Numbered from the stretch's first letter, positions 1 through 8,754 are shown. The stretch: DNA of 36,464 nucleotides from Prorocentrum cordatum (GCA_963575745.1 CAUYUJ010000736.1:547792-584255); one strand, 5' to 3'. A program made the numbers and translations. Notes: generated by a model from the sequence alone, not told the origin.

Positions 1-19
1 GGAGGGGCGTCTTAAAAAC

Positions 20-966
20 CTCCTGGGCCATCTTGGGGGCCTCTTGGGGCCGTCTTGGGGGCCTCTTGGGCCGTTCTGGGGCCATCTTGGAGGCCTCTGG
101 GGCGATCTTTGGGGGCTCTCGGGCCGTATCGGGCCGTCGGAAGGCCGAAAAGAAGCAAACGTCAAAATCTTTCGAATACCTATGGAAAATCAGTGTCTTT
201 GGCTTTTCTGGCCTTCCTGGAGGCCCTCTTGGAGGCCTCTAGGGCCGTTTTGGGCCAGCTTCGAGCCAACTTCGGCCATCTTGGTGGGCTCCTGGCCCGT
301 CTGACGCCGTCGGAAGCCGTTGGGGGAGGCGTTCTGGGCCGACTTGGGGCCCTCTTGGGGTGCTCCAGGGCCATCTTCGATACCATCTTGGGCGTCTTGG
401 AGGCCTCTTGGCCCATCTTGGGGCCCTCTTGGGGCCGTCTTGGGGGCGTCTTGGGCCGTCATGGGGCCATCTTGGAGACCTCTTGGGCGATCTTGGGGCG
501 ATCTTGGGGGCCTCTTGTGCCGTCTTGGGCCGTCGGAAAGCCGAAAAGGCGCAAATGCCGAAATCCTTCAAACACCATAGGAAAGGAAATGATTTTGGCC
601 CTTTCGGGCCTTTCTGGAGGACGTCTTGGATGGCTCTTGGGCTGTCTTGGAGGCATCTTGCGGGCCTTTTGGGCCGTCGTAGACCATCTTGAGGCCATCT
701 TGGGCCGTCTTGGGTGCATCTTGGAGCCATCTTAGACGTCTTTGAAGCCATCTTGGCTATCTTGAAGGCATCTTGGAGCCCATCCTGGGCCATCTTGGCC
801 GTCTTGGAGGCCATCTTGGCCAACTTGGGGCAACAAAGGCATTGACGGATGGATTTTCGGGAATCTCCCGGGATCCCGGCGGGACGGGCCGAAGCCCCAG
901 GGGGAGTTCTTTGGGAAAAAGAACCAAAACCAAAAGCCATATCGTCCGGCACGCCAGGCACCCCTT
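20..966 (+). repeat. Higher-order repeat unit, copy 1
   Basis: This ~0.95-kb block matches 1225-2164 almost base for base at an offset of about 1,197-1,203 bp. It runs from the G-rich 11-bp repeats, through two GTCGGAAGNCCGAAAAG landmarks, to a non-satellite tail at about 836-966 containing GACGGATGGATTTTCGGGAA and ACCAAAACCAAAAGC. The shared tail shows that a whole composite unit was duplicated, not just 11-mers. Confidence 0.85.
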
Positions 967-1091
967 TGATAAATCAAAAAAGGGCGGCGGATCGAAGACG
1001 CCTGCGGCGAATCACCGCCGCCCCCTGCCTTTTTGGAAATGCCTATGTGGCCGAACGTTGTGGCCAGAGGCCTGCCAAGCTATCGGACCAT

Positions 1092-1130
1092 GTGTTCCCC
1101 GAATCGGTTTGGAAAGCGTTCGGGGAACAC
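1092..1130. repeat. Perfect 12-bp stem hairpin
   Basis: GTGTTCCCCGAA at 1092-1103 is the exact reverse complement of TTCGGGGAACAC at 1119-1130, around a 15-nt loop. It lies in the ~200-bp non-satellite spacer between the two higher-order copies (966-1150). I see nothing else identifiable in that spacer. Confidence 0.7.
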
Positions 1131-1224
1131 GGTGGGCGAGGCTGGGCCGACTTGGGCTTTTCTTGGGGTGCTCCAGGGCCGTCTTGGAGGCCATCTTGGA
1201 CTCTTCGAGGCCTCTTGGGCCGTA

Positions 1225-2164
1225 TTGAGGGCCTCTTGGGGCCGTCTTGGGGACCTCTTGGGCCGTTCTGGGGCCATTTTGAAAGTCTCTTGGGCGATCT
1301 TGGGGCGATCTTTGGGGGCTATTGGGCCGTCTCGGGCCGTCGGAAGGCCGAAAAGAAGCAAATGTCAAGATCTTTCAAAAACCTCAGGAAAATCAATGTT
1401 TTTGGCCGCTTCTGGCCTTCCTGGAGGCCCTCTTGGAGGCCTATTGGGCCGTCTTGTCTTGGGCCAGCTTCGAGCCAACTTCAGCCATCTTGGTGGGCTC
1501 ATGGCCCGTCTGACGCCGTCGGAAGCCGATTGGGAGGCCTCTCTGGGCCGACTTGGGGCCCTCTTGGGGTGCTCCAGGGCCGTCTTCGATGCCATCTTGG
1601 GCGTCTTGGAGGCCTCTTGGCCCATCTTGGGGCCCTCTTGGGGACGTCTTGGGGGCGTCTTGGGCCGTCATGGGGCCATCTTGGAGACCTCTTGGGCGAT
1701 CTTGGGGGCCTCTTGTGCCGTCTTGGGCCGTCGGAAAGCCGAAAAGGCGCAAATGCCGAAATCCTTCAAAAACCATAGGAAAGGAAATGATTTTGGCCCT
1801 TTCGGGCCTTTCTGGAGGACGTCTTGGATGGCTCTTGGGCTGTCTTGGAGGCATCTTGCGGGCCTTTTGGGCCGTCGTAGACCATCTTGAGGCCATCTTG
1901 GGCCGTCTTGGGTGCATCTTGGAGCCATCTTAGACGTCTTTGAAGCCATCTTGGCTATCTTGAAGGCATCTTGGAGCCCATCCTGGCCATCTTGGCCGTC
2001 TTGGAGGCCATCTTGGCCAACTTGGTGCAACAAAGGCATTGACGGATGGATTTTCGGGAATCTCCCGGGACCCCGGCGGGACGGGCCGAAGCCCCAGGGG
2101 GAGTTCTTTTGGAAAAAGAACCAAAACCAAAAGCAATATTGTTCGGCACGCCAGGCACCCCTGT
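1225..2164 (+). repeat. Higher-order repeat unit, copy 2
   Basis: This is the second copy of the composite unit at 20-966, with scattered substitutions and a few small indels. Both copies end in the same CGGCACGCCAGGCACCCC segment (about 947-965 and 2144-2161), after which the flanks differ. That gives a sharp duplication boundary. Confidence 0.85.
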
Positions 2165-2640
2165 TGCAAGCAACAGGGGGCGGCGGATCTAGTGGCTTTC
2201 GGCCCATCCCGCCACCATACCTGGGTTGTGGGTTTGAGGCTTCTTGAATGCTCGTTTGGATATCGTGGGAGGCCTTTCGGGGCCTCTTGGAGGCAGTTTT
2301 GAAGCCTCTTTGGTGACCGTTGGGGGTCCTCGAGGCCTCTTTTGGGGGGGGTTCTTGGGCTCTCTTGGGGGCCTCTTGGGGTCTCCTGGGGGCCTCTTGG
2401 GGCGGAAGGCACGAATTGTAAGTTCGTGTTCGCCCTCTTGGACCCCTCTTGGGAGCGTTGGGGGGCCCTCTTGGGCGGTCTTGGGCGCCTCTTGAACTGT
2501 TTTGGGGCCCTCTTGGAACGTCTTGGGGGCCTCTTGGGCTTTCTTGGGGCGGTCTTGGGGGCCTCTGAGGCCACCTTGGAGCGTCGGAAGCCCGAAAACG
2601 CGAGAACGCAGAAAACATTGAAAAACAAAAGGAAATATAT

Positions 2641-2654
2641 CATACAAGATCTAT

Positions 2655-2701
<47 letters not shown>

Positions 2702-2722
2702 TACACACACACACACACACGA
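2641..2722. repeat. CA microsatellite with TATA-rich lead-in
   Basis: An A/T-rich lead-in with ATATATCATAC and TACATATACACA runs into about 60 bp of almost uninterrupted (CA)n, broken once by CGCATA near 2699. It interrupts the 11-bp satellite, which resumes at about 2728. Confidence 0.95.
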
Positions 2723-2727
2723 GTCGT

Positions 2728-2910
2728 GCCTCCTTGGGCCCTCTTCGGGGTCCTCTTGGAACGCTCTTGGGGCTTCTTTGGGACCTCTTGGGCCGTCTTG
2801 GGGCCATCTTGGGCGCCTTCGAGTGTTCTTGGAGCGTTTGGGGGCTGCCTTGGAGGCCTCTTGGAGGTCTCTTGGGCGCTGTTTCCCAACACTCCCTTGG
2901 TTGGGCTCTC
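2728..2910. repeat. 11-bp G-rich satellite, resumed
   Basis: The TCTTGGG-type 10-11-bp periodicity continues after the CA tract, for example CTCTTGGGGCTTCTTTGGG and CCTTGGAGGCCTCTTGGAGG. It decays by about 2910. The following ~90 bp are pyrimidine-rich and unassigned. Confidence 0.85.
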
Positions 2911-2999
2911 GTTTTGACTAGAGCAGTGGGGTCTCCACCTCCTCCTTCTCGCCCCCCCCCGCTCTCTTCTCGGCTCTCTCCTCTCGCCTCCTTCTTGGG

Positions 3000-3790
3000 G
3001 GCCGCGAAATGCGAAGTTGGCGCCCCTTTCGAGGGCTGCTGGGGGAGCCCGCACAGTGGGGCCACACGAAGATCCTAACGGGACCTCGCCATCCCTGGCG
3101 GGCTGTGAAAGTGTGAAAGTGCCGCCCTTTTTCGAGGGCTGCTGGAGGAGCCCGCACAGTGGGGCCACACGCAGATCCTAACGGGACCTCGCCATCCCTG
3201 GCCGGCTGTGAAATGTGAAAGTGTCGGCACTTTCGAGGGCTGGTGGGAGAGCCCGCACAGTGGGGTGTCACGCAGATCCTAACGGGACCTCGCCATCCCT
3301 GGGGGGCTGTGAAGTGTGAAAGTGTCGCCCCTTTTCGAGGGCTGCTGGAGGAGCCCGCACAGTGGGGCCACACGCAGATCCTAACGGGACCTCGCCATCC
3401 CTGGAGGGTTGTGAAATTGTGAAAGTGTCGCCACTTTTTGAGGGCTGCTGGGGGAGCCAGCACAGTGGGGCCACACGCGGATCCTAACGGGACCTCGCCA
3501 TCCCTGGCGGGCTGTGAAATGTGAAAGTGTCGCCCCTTTTTGAGGGCTGTTGGGGGAGCCCGCACAGCGGGGCCACACGCAGATCCTAACGGGACCTCGC
3601 CATCCCTGGCGGGTTGTGAAGTGTGAAACTGTCGGCACTTTCCAGGGCTGGTGGGAGAGCCCGCACAGTGGGGTGCCACGCAGATCCTAACGGGACTTCG
3701 CCATCCCTCGGGCGCTGCGACGTGTGAAATTGTCGTCCCTTTCGAGGGCTGCGGGGGGGGGGGCAGTACAGTGGGGTCCCCAGGTGGGAT
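3000..3790. repeat. 102-bp tandem repeat, about 7.5 units
   Basis: GATCCTAACGGGAC recurs at 3071, 3174, 3275, 3377, 3480, 3582 and 3683, a spacing of 101-103 bp. Each unit contains a TTTCGAGGGCTGCTGG segment, a CCCGCACAGTGGGGCCACAC segment and CCTCGCCATCCCTGG. Partial units lie at both edges. Since 102 is 34 codons, long minus-strand open frames with a 34-residue repeat arise, but the 101- and 103-bp units shift the frame, so selection for coding is unlikely. Confidence 0.95.
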
Positions 3791-3852
3791 CGAATTAGAT
3801 GGATGATTGGATGATTGGGTTTTTATCATTGAACACAGTAGGCCTCCCAGGT

Positions 3853-4011
3853 GGGGTCGGAGCAGATGGGGTCGAATGATCGCTCCGCATCCGCAGATGC
3901 AGCGCCGATGCATCGGCGGTGCGATTCGCTGTGGAGCCCGATCTTCTCTACGCCGACGTGGCCATCGCCGACGTTGCCGATGCAACCTCCGAGCCCATCT
4001 GCTCGGACCCC
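3853..4011. repeat. Inverted repeat, 22-bp arms
   Basis: The arm at 3853-3874 (GGGGTCGGAGCAGATGGGG...) and the arm at 3990-4011 (...CCCATCTGCTCGGACCCC) are reverse complements at 20 of 22 positions, with about 115 bp between them. A perfect 16-bp palindrome, CGCCGATGCATCGGCG, sits at 3903-3918 inside the loop. Confidence 0.7.
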
Positions 4012-4221
4012 ATGCAGGAGGCCTCGAAATCAAGACGCTGCAACAAGAACCATTTTGGGCTCCCGAGGGGCTCTGGATTGCGGGCCGGTCCTCAGGTCTG
4101 GGTCGCGAAGCTTCTCCGTTCCCTGTTCGTCGGCGCTCGTTCGGGAAGCACCGATGGTTGGTTGTACGATTCCCAGCCGGGGCTGGTCCCGAATTCGCAG
4201 GGATCGGTCAGGAGAGGCCAG

Positions 4222-4283
4222 GTCCATACGGAGAAATTCCATGCGGAGTGCTCCGCTTCCGTCTGGGTTCATTCCGTCTGGAC
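4222..4283. repeat. 62-bp imperfect hairpin, unit 1
   Basis: The 62-bp segment opens with GTCCATACGGAG and closes with TTCCGTCTGGAC. The two 31-nt halves pair at about 18 of 26 stem positions, or about 21 if G-U pairs count. GCGGAGTGCTCCGC makes a tight apical palindrome. An equal-length hairpin follows at 4308. Confidence 0.65.
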
Positions 4284-4307
4284 TTACATTTTTGGATCGT
4301 ATGCTAA

Positions 4308-4369
4308 GTCCATACGGAGAAAGTCCATACGGAATGCTCAGACTCCGTCTGGGCTTGCTCTGTCTGGAC
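4308..4369. repeat. 62-bp imperfect hairpin, unit 2
   Basis: This unit has the same 62-bp length and the same direction as unit 1, offset by 86 bp. Its halves (starting GTCCATACGGAGAAAG; ending TTGCTCTGTCTGGAC) pair at about 22 of 28 positions, or 24 with G-U pairs. Together the units form a tandem double hairpin separated by a 24-bp AT-richer spacer. Confidence 0.7.
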
Positions 4370-4382
4370 TTCGCCTCTCCTG

Positions 4383-4640
4383 ATGTGGGCCAGCTAGCCC
4401 AGGGATTGGCCCCAGTGTCTTAGGACCCCCCCCTGCGCAAGGCGTACCTCCGAATGGCCCACCAGGAACTCCGCCAGCAGCCAGGAGGCTCACAAACGCC
4501 TCTTGTCACCATTACCAATCGGCCAGCCTTCGAGAGACACCCTCGCCAGTTGGTCCCAAATTCGCCGGGACTGGTGCCGGCTAGCCCCGGTATCGGCCCC
4601 AATGTCTCGGGATCCGCCCCCGCGCAAGGCAGCCTTCGCG
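4383..4640. repeat. Diverged direct repeat of about 55 bp
   Basis: CCAGCTAGCCCAGGGATTGG... near 4390 recurs as CCGGCTAGCCCCGGTATCGG... near 4579, both followed by CCCCARTGTCT and a C-rich run ending GCGCAAGGC. The offset is about 190 bp. A related GGTCCCRAATTCGCNGGGA segment occurs near 4187 and 4553. Confidence 0.6.
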
Positions 4641-4722
4641 CAGCGCGAGCAGGAGCGCCCGCGGCCTGCGCCCTTCCGCGCTGCCGCCCCCGCCGCAACC
4701 GCCACCGCCGATCGCTGGGCTT

Positions 4723-4912
4723 CGCCGTCGGTCGACGCCGGCGTTCTCGCCTGTGTCTTCCCGCTCGTCGGCGTCGCTCCTCCCTCCCCCTCTTCCTCCT
4801 CCTCCTCCTCCACCACCTCCTCCTCCTCCTCCTCCTGCTTCTGCTCCTTCTCCTCCTCCTCCTCCTCCTCCTCCTCCTCCTCCTCCTCCGCCGCCGCCGT
4901 CGGTCGACGCCG
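4723..4912. repeat. TCC microsatellite between 18-bp direct repeats
   Basis: An imperfect (TCC)n tract of about 110 bp (about 4782-4890) lies between two identical copies of CGCCGTCGGTCGACGCCG, at 4723-4740 and 4895-4912. The tract is stop-free and gives Ser/Pro/Leu runs on plus and Glu/Gly/Arg runs on minus. No gene is inferred. Confidence 0.85.
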
Positions 4913-4949
4913 CCGGCGACGGATGGCTTTCTGTAATTGTTCGACTGCC

Positions 4950-5085
4950 GGGGGCCCCCACCAGGCCCCTAGGGCTGTCAAAGAACGGCTCGGGAGGAAA
5001 CGGGTCCTGGGGAAAGGGTCCAGGCCTTTGGGGAGCCACGCTGTGGGAAACGTCACGACTTCGGATGTCTGGGATCAGCATCGTC
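4950..5085 (+). repeat. Dispersed repeat family G, copy 1
   Basis: This segment aligns with the reverse complement of about 24600-24725. Shared landmarks in order are GGCCCC..GGGC.GTCAAA, a run ending TGGGGAGCCACG, a TGG.GAAAC motif, and TCGGATG.CTGGG. Related copies occur near 12085-12160 (minus), 29515-29610 (minus), and in both arms of the foldback at 31878-32203. No protein family is recognised in it. Confidence 0.6.
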
Positions 5086-5147
5086 AGTTTCATAGGTGTC
5101 ACTTGGAACAGAAATCAGTTCTTCAAGTTTGCAACCCGTGGTCCGTG

Positions 5148-5270
5148 TTGGCTCTCTCTCTCTCTCTTTTCTCGCTCTGTCTCTTTGTTTTCCTCTCCCT
5201 CGCTCTCTCTCCCTCTCTCTCTCTCTCTACATATATGTATATATATGTATATGCACACATGTATGCACTT
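5148..5270. repeat. Compound CT / TATA / CACA microsatellite
   Basis: A (CT)n tract of about 80 bp passes into ACATATATGTATATATATG and then GCACACATGTATGC. The same order (CT, then alternating TA/GTA, then CACA) is seen at 28250-28345. The following ~170 bp (5275-5440) are non-repetitive but open on both strands, so no coding call is made. Confidence 0.9.
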
Positions 5271-5634
5271 GATGTTAGTTAGTTTGCGTCGGAAACACAT
5301 TCAGAAAAGTATTCGAGGTGCCCTTGCGGAAGTTGGGTTGACGGTTTACCGTCAGCTCAGGTTCGGAGGTCTCTGGGCGTCTCTGGAGGTTCTCGTCGCC
5401 GCGGCGGGGCATGGCCCAGGAAGGGAGTAGGGGTCCGAATTTGAACGGATGTTGGTCGTCGTCGGAGCCGTCGTCGGCATTGGCGTCGCCACCTTCCGTC
5501 ATGCATCGCCTTCATCGCCGCCGCCGTTGTCGTCGTAGTCGTTGTTCGTTGTCGTCCTGTCTGCTCCAGGCAACCCTAGGTAAGTTTTGTCCACCGAGCT
5601 GAGGCGGCAGTGGCACAGAAGGGTGAAGGTAGAT

Positions 5635-5715
5635 TTGCATAAATATATCTCTATGTATATATATATATATTCATAAAGGGAGATGGAGAGAGAGAAAGAG
5701 AGAGACAGGCGAGGG
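5635..5715. repeat. Compound TATA / GA microsatellite
   Basis: ATATATCTCTATGTATATAT and further TA alternation are followed by GAGATGGAGAGAGAGAAAG. It is the reversed order of the compound tract at 5148-5270. A short degenerate CGY stretch precedes it at about 5503-5560. Confidence 0.85.
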
Positions 5716-5889
5716 TGAGCAGTACTTACAGTCAAGATGAAACAAGGATGATTTGGGGTTCAGGAGAGACCCTGGCTTCCGGGCAGTACCTTGATCTGAG
5801 TTGGGGGGCCCATTCGAGGCCGCTCGACGTTGCCAGAAAAGCCTTTCGTACTTGATTCAGCGTTCCCCAGGGTAGCGCGACGGCTGCAT

Positions 5890-6015
5890 CGTGGCGACGT
5901 CGATGACGACAGACACCATGATGATCGTTGCGATGCTGGTGACAACGATGACGATGACGACGACAAGGCTAATGACGCCGCCGATGCTGATCACGCCGAT
6001 GACGATGATGGTGTC
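5890..6015. repeat. Degenerate GAC/GAT trinucleotide tract
   Basis: The tract is an imperfect run of GAC, GAT and related triplets (GATGACGACGACAAGG and similar). It gives Asp-rich frames on plus and Val/Ile-rich frames on minus. It directly precedes the first GCGCGC element. Confidence 0.75.
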
Positions 6016-6029
6016 CACGCGTCGGTGAT

Positions 6030-6430
6030 GGAGGTTGTGGAAGGATTTCGACATGCGCGCGCGGCCGACGGGCGCAAGTGGCCCGCATGGCATGATTTGA
6101 CAGGAATCCTGGGAGGGTTGCGCGCAAGGGCTTTCTAATGATTCCGACATGCGCGCGCGATAGGCCCGTTTTGGCTGCAGCTGATGAAAATGTTGAGAAC
6201 CGATGTTTGCTTGGTTTTAGAATTAGCAAAAACGCGCGCGCAGGCCCTCTTGTGAAAAATATGGCTGCCAAACCATATGTTGCGTATAAATTCGAGACAT
6301 TCGTTCTTGAATTCTTTACGAAGCCTACGGTTGTTGAAGGATTTCGGCGTGCGCGCGTGACAACGCGCACGTGTGCATGTTGTCATCTTGTTTGCAAAGG
6401 TCTCATGCAAATTGATGTATGGCATTTTTC
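6030..6430 (+). repeat. GCGCGC-bearing dispersed element, copy A
   Basis: Four GCGCGC clusters occur at about 6055, 6151, 6233 and 6351, three of them preceded by a GGATTTCGNCNTG-like motif. The spacers are clearly more AT-rich than the surrounding window. Landmarks shared with copy B at 16205-16760 are CCCGCATGGNATNATTTGAC near 6080 and TTTGCAAAGG...AATTTGAT-like sequence near 6392. The shared order of landmarks supports a common element of about 400-550 bp. Confidence 0.75.
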
Positions 6431-6617
6431 CTGCCAGCGATGAAGGGGGGTCGATACCGGCTTGGCTGGGGAACTTCTATTCATAATGAACGATGGGGCA
6501 GAAGCATATCTAAATTGCACATCCCCAGGGGGGTCGACGGCCTGGGGGTGGGGTAGACCCTAATTCGTTTTTACACATGGGAGTCAATGTGGTGCAGTCT
6601 ATGTGATGCAACTATGT

Positions 6618-6830
6618 GAGGCCACAACGAGGCGGCGACGGGGCGGCGACGGTGGCAAAATGGCCACCAGACCGCAACACAACCCCAGACGACGGGAGGC
6701 GACGAGTCGGCGACGGCGGCTACATAGCCGCCAGAACGACAGACGGGCCCAGACGGCGGGGGCGGCCACGGGGCGGCGACGGCGCCTACATGGCCGCCAG
6801 ACCGACAGACAGGCCCCATCCCTTGGAACA
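6618..6830. repeat. ~65-bp tandem repeat, three units with hairpins
   Basis: Three units share GGCGGCGACGG, a small hairpin, then CCAGA.CGACAGAC. The hairpins are GGTGGC/GCCACC (6651-6668), GGCGGC/GCCGCC (6715-6732) and GGCGCC/GCCGCC (6781-6798), each with a 6-nt loop. Units 1 and 2 differ by a compensatory T-A to C-G change in the stem; unit 3 carries one mismatch. Confidence 0.75.
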
Positions 6831-7290
6831 GAAGTAAAACCCCGCAAGTGCATACAATGGTTGGGGAAAGGTTTTCTCTAACCCCAGATGGGGGGGCATT
6901 ACGCACTAGAGTCCGGTTTTGCGGGGACAGGGTATCTATGCGGCGCAGGACTGCCCAGGACCCTTCAGGGGGTGCAGGAATACACAAGGCCCCACACGGC
7001 CCCACGCACCGACGACGGCGGCGACGTGAGGCAGGCAGGGCCATTGGGGGGAGCGTGAAGCAGAGGGGGAGGTGGGAGGTCCACGGCCCCAGGCGGGGGC
7101 GGCGGCGGCGACGGCGGCAAAATGCGACCTTCAGGGACAGTTGGAAGCCCGAAGCGCGGGGGGAATGCCCGCGCCACCCTCCCAGCCAATTCTTCAGACA
7201 CCGAGTAGGAGACCCTCAACGCACGAATTGTCAGAATGAGCGGAGCAGTGGGAGAGAACGCGCGGGTGAGGATCAGAACGGGCACTGGGG

Positions 7291-7563
7291 ATGTGCCCAA
7301 AGCAGAGTCTTCACGCTGCGACGCACCTGCTGTCGCACCGAAGCGGGGGAGTTATTGGTTGCATGCTGTGCGTGTTGTTTCGACGTGTGCCCGAGGAGCT
7401 TCGCGTGCGGGAGCAGAAGGTGGTGCTCGCGATGAACGAATCCAAGCAACGCATAGAGGACGCGGCGTTAAAGAAATATCATGTGGCGCCAGCATGTTAT
7501 GTGTCGTTCGGTGCTGGTCTTGACGGCAAGCATGTGTGTCAATCCCCGTTGGCCACTAGTTAA
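7291..7563 (+). CDS. Possible coding segment, unknown function
   Basis: This is a 90-codon frame from ATG at 7291 to TAA. Residues from about 33 onward look protein-like, with a charged helix-forming stretch (PEELRVREQKVVLAMNESK) followed by mixed residues ending GLDGKHVCQ. The sequence is non-repetitive, unlike most of the window. I recognise no domain, signal peptide or membrane segment. The N-terminal third is less convincing, so the real unit could be an internal exon starting near 7380. The 300 bp downstream show nothing identifiable. Confidence 0.25.
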   Translation: MCPKQSLHAATHLLSHRSGGVIGCMLCVLFRRVPEELRVREQKVVLAMNESKQRIEDAALKKYHVAPACYVSFGAGLDGKHVCQSPLATS

Positions 7564-7904
7564 TCGGACTCCAGTGCAGGTGTTGTAATGAGGACCGCGC
7601 ATGCGAGCGGAACCATAAAGCAGAGATGCGCTGAGCATGAGCATGTAAACAAAAGTGCAGAATAAACGGGAACATCTCTTTGTGATGCTTGCGATGTGGA
7701 GTCCGACAAGATCGCCGCCGTGCTCATGTTGTGGCTAGAGGATTTGGTTGCATAGCTGCCTAGTAGTATTCGGCATGGTTCCAGATACTGGAGGTGCTCG
7801 CAAGGTGGCGCGGCGCCCAGGCTAGGTGGCATTAGCGTTGAGATTGCATGCGTTTCAAGATTTATACCATATCCGCTGACCAGCACTGCGACTGGAACAG
7901 GCGA

Positions 7905-8345
7905 GGTGGGACTGACGATGAGGACGAAGAGCAGAAGGATGGGCAGGCCACCCAGGAGGGGGGGAGCAGGGGAAGAGCATGGGGGGGTGAGAGAAGAGGG
8001 AGGGAAGAAGAGGGAGGGGGAGGGAGAGGGGGCAGGACAACTAGCGCTCGCGTCATATCTGACGTCCTACCCCATCCCTCCCAGTCCTTTCCATGGCGTA
8101 GATATCTTTTCTATTCGCGCAGTCGGATGTCGAGCAAGACATTGATCCCGAGAGTGTACGCGATGCATGGGAGAGCACGGCACAGCATTGCGTGGAAGAG
8201 CACGGCAGAGCGGAACATGTTAGGGCATGGTGTGGCGTGGCGTGGTGAGTTGTGAACTGTTACATCACGAAGCATCGAAACGCAAAGCATGGCATCGAAG
8301 AGCAGCAGCACAGAGCTCAACGCCGCACTTCATGCCATGGCATGT
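7905..8345. other. G-rich and AGCAYGG low-complexity stretch
   Basis: 7905-8035 is purine-rich (GGGAGG, GAGGGAGG runs). 8150-8345 repeats short words such as AGCACGGCA, GGCGTGGCGTGG and GCATGGCATCGAAG without a clean period. No gene is supported. Confidence 0.5.
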
Positions 8346-8416
8346 CACTGGGTTCTTGGAGGGCAAGTGGATCGTCTGGGTGAGGTCCGGGCCTGCTAGA
8401 GCTGCCCACTCACCAA

Positions 8417-8442
8417 TGACCCGCGCGGGTCACTGGTGACCC
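8417..8442. repeat. Two overlapping palindromes
   Basis: TGACCCGCGCGGGTCA at 8417-8432 is a perfect 16-bp palindrome. Its right half also pairs with the next bases: GGGTCAC (8427-8433) and GTGACCC (8436-8442) are exact reverse complements around a 2-nt loop. The two hairpins share an arm and cannot form together. Confidence 0.7.
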
Positions 8443-8481
8443 TTCTGCGTCCCCCCTGGCTCTCGTAAAAATAGCGAGTCG

Positions 8482-8697
8482 TTGGGGGTGTTCGTTTGGG
8501 CAGATATGTGGGTGCGCCGGAAGTTCGGAAATAAACGTAAAGATGAAGCGAGATCGCTGGTCTGGAAGGAACGACAACATTCGGATTGGAAGACGCAGAG
8601 ACAAACACAGGTAGCGGATATCACGTGTGTAAATGACCATACGCGGAGGGGGAGCGAAAGTGTCGGATTCGAAAACCACATAAGAAGCACCAAATGA
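8482..8697 (+). CDS. Weak open frame, unknown
   Basis: This is a 71-codon frame in non-repetitive sequence with an even amino-acid mix rich in Arg, Lys and Trp (for example KFGNKRKDEARSLVWKERQ). There is no recognisable domain and no clear splice or translation context. It could be chance in a stretch that is not stop-rich. Confidence 0.1.
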   Translation: MGVFVWADMWVRRKFGNKRKDEARSLVWKERQHSDWKTQRQTQVADITCVNDHTRRGSESVGFENHIRSTK

Positions 8698-8754
8698 TTG
8701 AATCCTGGGTGTGAAGAAACAATTCGCTGAGGGGGGCGGGCTGCTTTTTCATCA

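Larger units (their letters stand above)
1..2640. repeat. 11-bp G-rich degenerate satellite
   Basis: The stretch is a degenerate tandem array with core TCTTGGGGCCN. Successive TCTT starts between 427 and 523 fall 10 or 11 bp apart (427, 438, 449, 459, 470, 481, 491, 502, 513, 523). Because 11 is not a multiple of 3 and the core has no stop codon in any frame, all six frames stay open and give artefactual 11-residue repeats rich in L, G, W and P on plus and in P, R, Q, D and K on minus. The landmark GTCGGAAGNCCGAAAAG recurs near 135, 531, 1339, 1729 and 2582. I infer non-coding satellite rather than genes. Confidence 0.9.

Noticed and set aside
1-735. Long plus-strand open frames with L/G/W/P repeats
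   Set aside because: They are products of the 11-bp satellite, open in all frames.
3000-3790. The 102-bp array considered as a CRISPR-like repeat array
   Set aside because: Units are contiguous and similar throughout, with no unique spacers.
5275-5502. Opposed open frames, plus (KHIQKSIRGALAEVGLTVYR) and minus (MTEGGDANADDGSDDDQHPF)
   Set aside because: Both look partly natural, they overlap on opposite strands, and no splice or start evidence favours either.
6160-6180. CCCGTTTTGGCTGCAG, resembling part of a dinoflagellate spliced leader
   Set aside because: Only the short TTTTGGCT core matches; gaps are needed for the rest, so it is not evidence for a spliced-leader relic.
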